A stretch of DNA of 8,265 bases from Candidatus Cloacimonadota bacterium. Its GTDB lineage: Bacteria > Cloacimonadota > Cloacimonadia > JGIOTU-2. The notes below the pieces were generated by a model that did not search any database, had not been told where the DNA came from, and saw nothing but the letters and a program-made list of their open reading frames with translations. The position numbers and the translations under genes were made by a program. Positions 5,543-8,265 of this stretch are shown here, in pieces. The DNA is taken from the NCBI GenBank assembly GCA_021158425.1, contig JAGGUR010000047.1, positions 1 to 8,265 of the forward strand. Reading direction: 5' to 3'. How positions within the stretch are numbered: position 1 is the first letter of the stretch; every line of letters starts with the position of its first letter.

Positions 5543-7153
5543 ATGTTTAAAAAAATGACACATGGTTCTTTTATAAGTTTTGCAAACCCTTTTGGGGTGT
5601 ATTCAAAACTAATAATAGGCTTTCTCATGTTTTTGCTTTCACTTTGCCTTTTTCCTATAAACACTTCTGCACAACTTATTAATCCATATTCAACCTGGTA
5701 TGCAGATGACCCTCAAATCCAACTAGAAAAAGAGGGAGAAGATGATCAGATTGGTATGGGAAGAGTCTTTGTTCCAGCAATGTCAAAACCAAAGCTTGAA
5801 CCTGGATACTCTATTTATCAAGACGGCAAAATGATAAAAAGTAATTGCCCTGTAGGTAAAAGTGTTTTTCTAAAACCCGGCAAATATACTTTGTATATTG
5901 GTTCTGCAACTTCAAAAACTCAGCAGATCAAAGAAGAGGTTCTGATTAAGAATGGGCAGACCGTTATCGTACCTGTAAAATGGTCAGGATTGATCATAAA
6001 AATAATTGACCAAAACCGCGATTATCTGAGAGAACCATATGAAATATATGCAATAGATAATTACAAAGAAAGTATCGGTATGAAGTATAGTGCTGATGAG
6101 GATGAACCCGGAGAAGAACAGGAGACATGGTGTTTGAAACCAGGCTTATACAAAGTTATAAAATATAAAGAAGCTCCCAAAACCTTTATAAACTTTTCAA
6201 CTATCCAATTGTTGCCTTGTGAACTGGCAATTATGACCATTGTTATTGACAATACAACCCGAAATTTCATCGGTGCGGGAATACTCCCTGAAATGACAGA
6301 AATCGGTAAAGAAAAAGTCTGGAAAAAATATACCTCCATAACCGGTAACTTCTTCTTAACCAGTGACAATTTTACTGAAAAAAATAAAAACAGGACTAAT
6401 ATTACCCTGGGTTCAAAATTAGAAAATGAACTCAAATTAGATAAATTTCCCCATTATTTCAGCAGTAAACAAATTCTGAATATCGGCTTTAGTAAAGAGC
6501 AAAACCAGGATTTTAGAATATACTCAAATAACTTACAAATCCCAACTACTTATATTTATTATTTTGTAAAATCGTTCGGTATTTATAGCAGATTTAGAAT
6601 AGATGCAAGTATTTTCCCAACAAATTACTACTATACTTCAAAAAAGGATACGATTAAAAAATATTATACCAACGGAAATATAGATATACTAACAAATACT
6701 GATAAAGTGAAAATTTCTCCTATGTTTTTCCCTATCAAATTGGAAGAGGGCTTAGGATTAAATCTCTCTGTAATAAAGACAAACCGTAGCGACTTGAATA
6801 TCAAAACTGGTCTCGGACTTTCTCAAACCTTTAATAATGATGTATTTGAACAGGACGAAAATGATTCTAAAAAATTTAATGAACTTGAATCAGTTTATCT
6901 CAATGGCATTGAAGGCTCGGTTTCAGGTGATTTCAGAATTTCTAACAATGTTACTTATATTTTCGAAATCTATACATTACAACCTTTTGAGAAAAACCGC
7001 AAACAAACCTACAGAATAGAGAATACAATTACTTTCCGAATCTCTTCTTTCGTCTCACTTGATTATACTCTTACTTTGAACAAGGATGAAACCAAAGCCT
7101 GGACCGTGCAGAATCATAATCTTTCTTTAAATTTTACCTTCATTTCTTTCTAA
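5543..7153 (+). CDS. Probable outer-membrane beta-barrel protein with N-terminal beta domains
   Basis: Not a family I can name with certainty. The 536 residues start with an unusually long signal peptide: about 20 polar residues, a hydrophobic core (22-38), then a likely cleavage site TSA|Q after residue 43. Residues about 85-147 and 148-236 look like two PEGA-like beta modules, each with a KPG-aromatic turn (KPGKYTLYIG at 111, KPGLYKVIKY at 199). From about 260 to the end the protein alternates polar and aromatic/aliphatic residues in strands and ends SLNFTFISF. A terminal Phe is the usual outer-membrane insertion signal. The last 140 residues resemble the DUF481/YdiY type of barrel (GLGLNLSVIKTNRSDLNIKTGLGL). 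The ATG at 5543 follows GGGAGG (5533-5538). An upstream TTG at 5531 overlaps that site and is not the start. It lies between the lipoprotein and permease genes of a lipid transporter, so an outer-membrane role in that path is likely but inferred. Confidence 0.75.
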   Translation: MFKKMTHGSFISFANPFGVYSKLIIGFLMFLLSLCLFPINTSAQLINPYSTWYADDPQIQLEKEGEDDQIGMGRVFVPAMSKPKLEPGYSIYQDGKMIKSNCPVGKSVFLKPGKYTLYIGSATSKTQQIKEEVLIKNGQTVIVPVKWSGLIIKIIDQNRDYLREPYEIYAIDNYKESIGMKYSADEDEPGEEQETWCLKPGLYKVIKYKEAPKTFINFSTIQLLPCELAIMTIVIDNTTRNFIGAGILPEMTEIGKEKVWKKYTSITGNFFLTSDNFTEKNKNRTNITLGSKLENELKLDKFPHYFSSKQILNIGFSKEQNQDFRIYSNNLQIPTTYIYYFVKSFGIYSRFRIDASIFPTNYYYTSKKDTIKKYYTNGNIDILTNTDKVKISPMFFPIKLEEGLGLNLSVIKTNRSDLNIKTGLGLSQTFNNDVFEQDENDSKKFNELESVYLNGIEGSVSGDFRISNNVTYIFEIYTLQPFEKNRKQTYRIENTITFRISSFVSLDYTLTLNKDETKAWTVQNHNLSLNFTFISF

Positions 7154-7154
7154 A

Positions 7155-8246
7155 ATGCAAATTTTCAGTCTGGAAAACAACCGTCTGCTTATCACAGGTT
7201 CTCTAAAGATAAATAATGCAGAAGAACTCGTAAAAGAAGCATCAGCAAATTTATTAAAAATACCAGGAAAGAATCTTATAATTGATCTTTCCGGGCTTCG
7301 TTCCATTGACAGTGCGGGTGTAGCGGCTATAGACCAAATCATCACAAATGCAAAGGAGCAATCTCTATCTTCTAAGATTGTGAATGCTTCTGCTGAGATA
7401 AAAGCATCACTTCAGACTTTTTCTTCTTTAAAAATTCCATATCACAAACCAAAAACAGAGAAATCCAATCTATTATTATTCCTTGGACAGAAAGGATATG
7501 GTCTCCTCGGAGAAATAAAAGATTTTATACAATTAACGGCGGATGTTTTCTACTGGGGAACTATCGGCTTATTTAACAAGAAAGGACAAAGAAAGGGAGA
7601 GTTTGTAAATCAGGCTAATCTCATCGGAGTAGATGCATTACCTATCGTAGCATTGCTCTCATTCCTTGTTGGTTTCATCCTTTCCTTGCAATCCGCACAA
7701 CAGCTAAGACAGTTCGGGGCAAACATTTTCGTGGTTGACTTAATCTCTATCTCTATGACTCGTGAAATGGGACCCTTGTTGACAGCAATTATTCTTGCCG
7801 GCCGAAGTGGTTCAGCAATAGCATCTGAGCTGGCTTCCATGAAAATTTCTGAAGAGATTGATGCTCTTAAATCTATGGCATTAAATCCAATCAAATATGT
7901 CGTCCTCCCAAAATTGTATGCAATGACAATAGCAACTCCCCTATTAACTATCTTCTCAGATATTATTGGTATCGCTGGTGGATTTATTATCGGCATCACT
8001 TTTCTCAAGATCAGCCCAATGGCTTTTGTTGATAGAATGGCATCTGTAATGGTTCTCAAAGATATCTTTATCAGTATAATCAAGTCTTTCATGTTTGCCT
8101 GGGTAATATCAATAGTTGGCTTCTATCACGGTTTTCGGGCAACAGGTGGCGCAGAAGGAGTTGGTAAAGCAACTACCTCCTCTGTTGTTACTGCAATATT
8201 TATGGTTATTGTTGTAGACAGTATTATCGGATTAATATTCTATTAA
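7155..8246 (+). CDS. mlaE: MlaE-type phospholipid ABC permease with fused N-terminal STAS domain
   Basis: Inner-membrane permease of an MCE transporter; with an ATPase and the MCE protein it moves phospholipid across the envelope. Residues 1-98 are a STAS domain like MlaB: LIIDLSGLRSIDSAGVAAID (41-60) holds the DSAG loop, with Ser53 at the site that is phosphorylated in anti-sigma antagonists. Residues about 105-363 are the MlaE domain. They include an amphipathic entry helix (FYWGTIGLF, about 132-140), helices near 158-180, 252-283 and 305-325, and the signature TREMGPLLTAIILAGRSGSAIASELASMKISEEIDALKSM (202-241) that contacts the ATPase. In E. coli, MlaB and MlaE are separate; the fusion is common elsewhere. 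The ATG follows the barrel gene's stop by one base and lacks a Shine-Dalgarno site, so translation probably continues by reinitiation. No ATPase gene is in the window. Confidence 0.95.
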   Translation: MQIFSLENNRLLITGSLKINNAEELVKEASANLLKIPGKNLIIDLSGLRSIDSAGVAAIDQIITNAKEQSLSSKIVNASAEIKASLQTFSSLKIPYHKPKTEKSNLLLFLGQKGYGLLGEIKDFIQLTADVFYWGTIGLFNKKGQRKGEFVNQANLIGVDALPIVALLSFLVGFILSLQSAQQLRQFGANIFVVDLISISMTREMGPLLTAIILAGRSGSAIASELASMKISEEIDALKSMALNPIKYVVLPKLYAMTIATPLLTIFSDIIGIAGGFIIGITFLKISPMAFVDRMASVMVLKDIFISIIKSFMFAWVISIVGFYHGFRATGGAEGVGKATTSSVVTAIFMVIVVDSIIGLIFY

Positions 8247-8254
8247 CTGAATAT

Positions 8255-8258
8255 GGAG
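8255..8258 (+). promoter_or_regulatory. Likely ribosome-binding site for a gene beyond the window
   Basis: GGAG lies 8 nt after the mlaE stop and 7 nt from the window end. The frame from ATG 8253 stops after three codons, so the real start should be just outside. In operons of this kind the next gene is usually the MlaF ATPase; that identity is a prediction. Confidence 0.4.
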
Positions 8259-8265
8259 TGCTGAA

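Noticed and set aside
7610..8092. A 160-codon minus-strand frame opposite mlaE
   Set aside because: It is fully antisense to the strongly conserved MlaE domain and is explained by that gene's codon use.

Overview
The window comes from an AT-rich Gram-negative (diderm) bacterium. The evidence is two lipoprotein signal peptides, a signal-peptide-bearing protein that looks like an outer-membrane beta-barrel and ends in phenylalanine, and a Mla/MCE-type phospholipid transport operon. The low G+C, good Shine-Dalgarno sites on several genes and many small GC-rich palindromes of the GTCCCGAT...ATCGGGAC and CACCCC...GGGGTG kind fit an FCB-superphylum-like lineage such as Cloacimonadota or a relative. 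That placement is an impression; no marker gene here settles it.

Layout: (1) Bases 1-645, minus strand: ribE (riboflavin synthase), followed after 6 nt by what may be the first six codons of another gene running off the window. (2) Bases 646-853: divergent spacer with a candidate promoter on each strand. (3) Bases 854-1297, plus strand: a small lipoprotein with a C-terminal SPOR (peptidoglycan-binding) domain. (4) Bases 1298-1627: no gene; packed with inverted repeats, including a 117-bp MITE-like element with perfect 10-bp terminal inverted repeats whose right end lies at the start of the next gene. (5) Bases 1628-3604: alr, alanine racemase, with an unrecognised C-terminal extension of about 275 residues. 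A short palindrome of the local repeat family is embedded in frame in that extension. (6) Bases 3605-3889: no gene; a composite palindromic repeat bounded by TGTAGAAC/GTTCTACA. (7) Bases 3890-8246: four plus-strand genes in a tight row: an MCE-domain protein (mlaD-like), a PqiC-type auxiliary lipoprotein, a signal-peptide-bearing probable outer-membrane beta-barrel protein, and an MlaE permease with a fused N-terminal STAS domain. A Shine-Dalgarno-like GGAG at the last bases suggests the operon continues, most likely with the missing ATPase.

How the genes work together: the last four encode inner-membrane permease plus regulatory STAS domain, hexamer-forming MCE substrate-binding protein with a long helical tail, outer-membrane lipoprotein and probable outer-membrane barrel. 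That is a candidate complete inner-to-outer-membrane lipid path that needs only an ATPase. The SPOR lipoprotein and alanine racemase both serve the cell wall. The most interesting items are the barrel inside the MCE operon, the alr extension, and the repeat family that occurs both between genes and inside a coding sequence.
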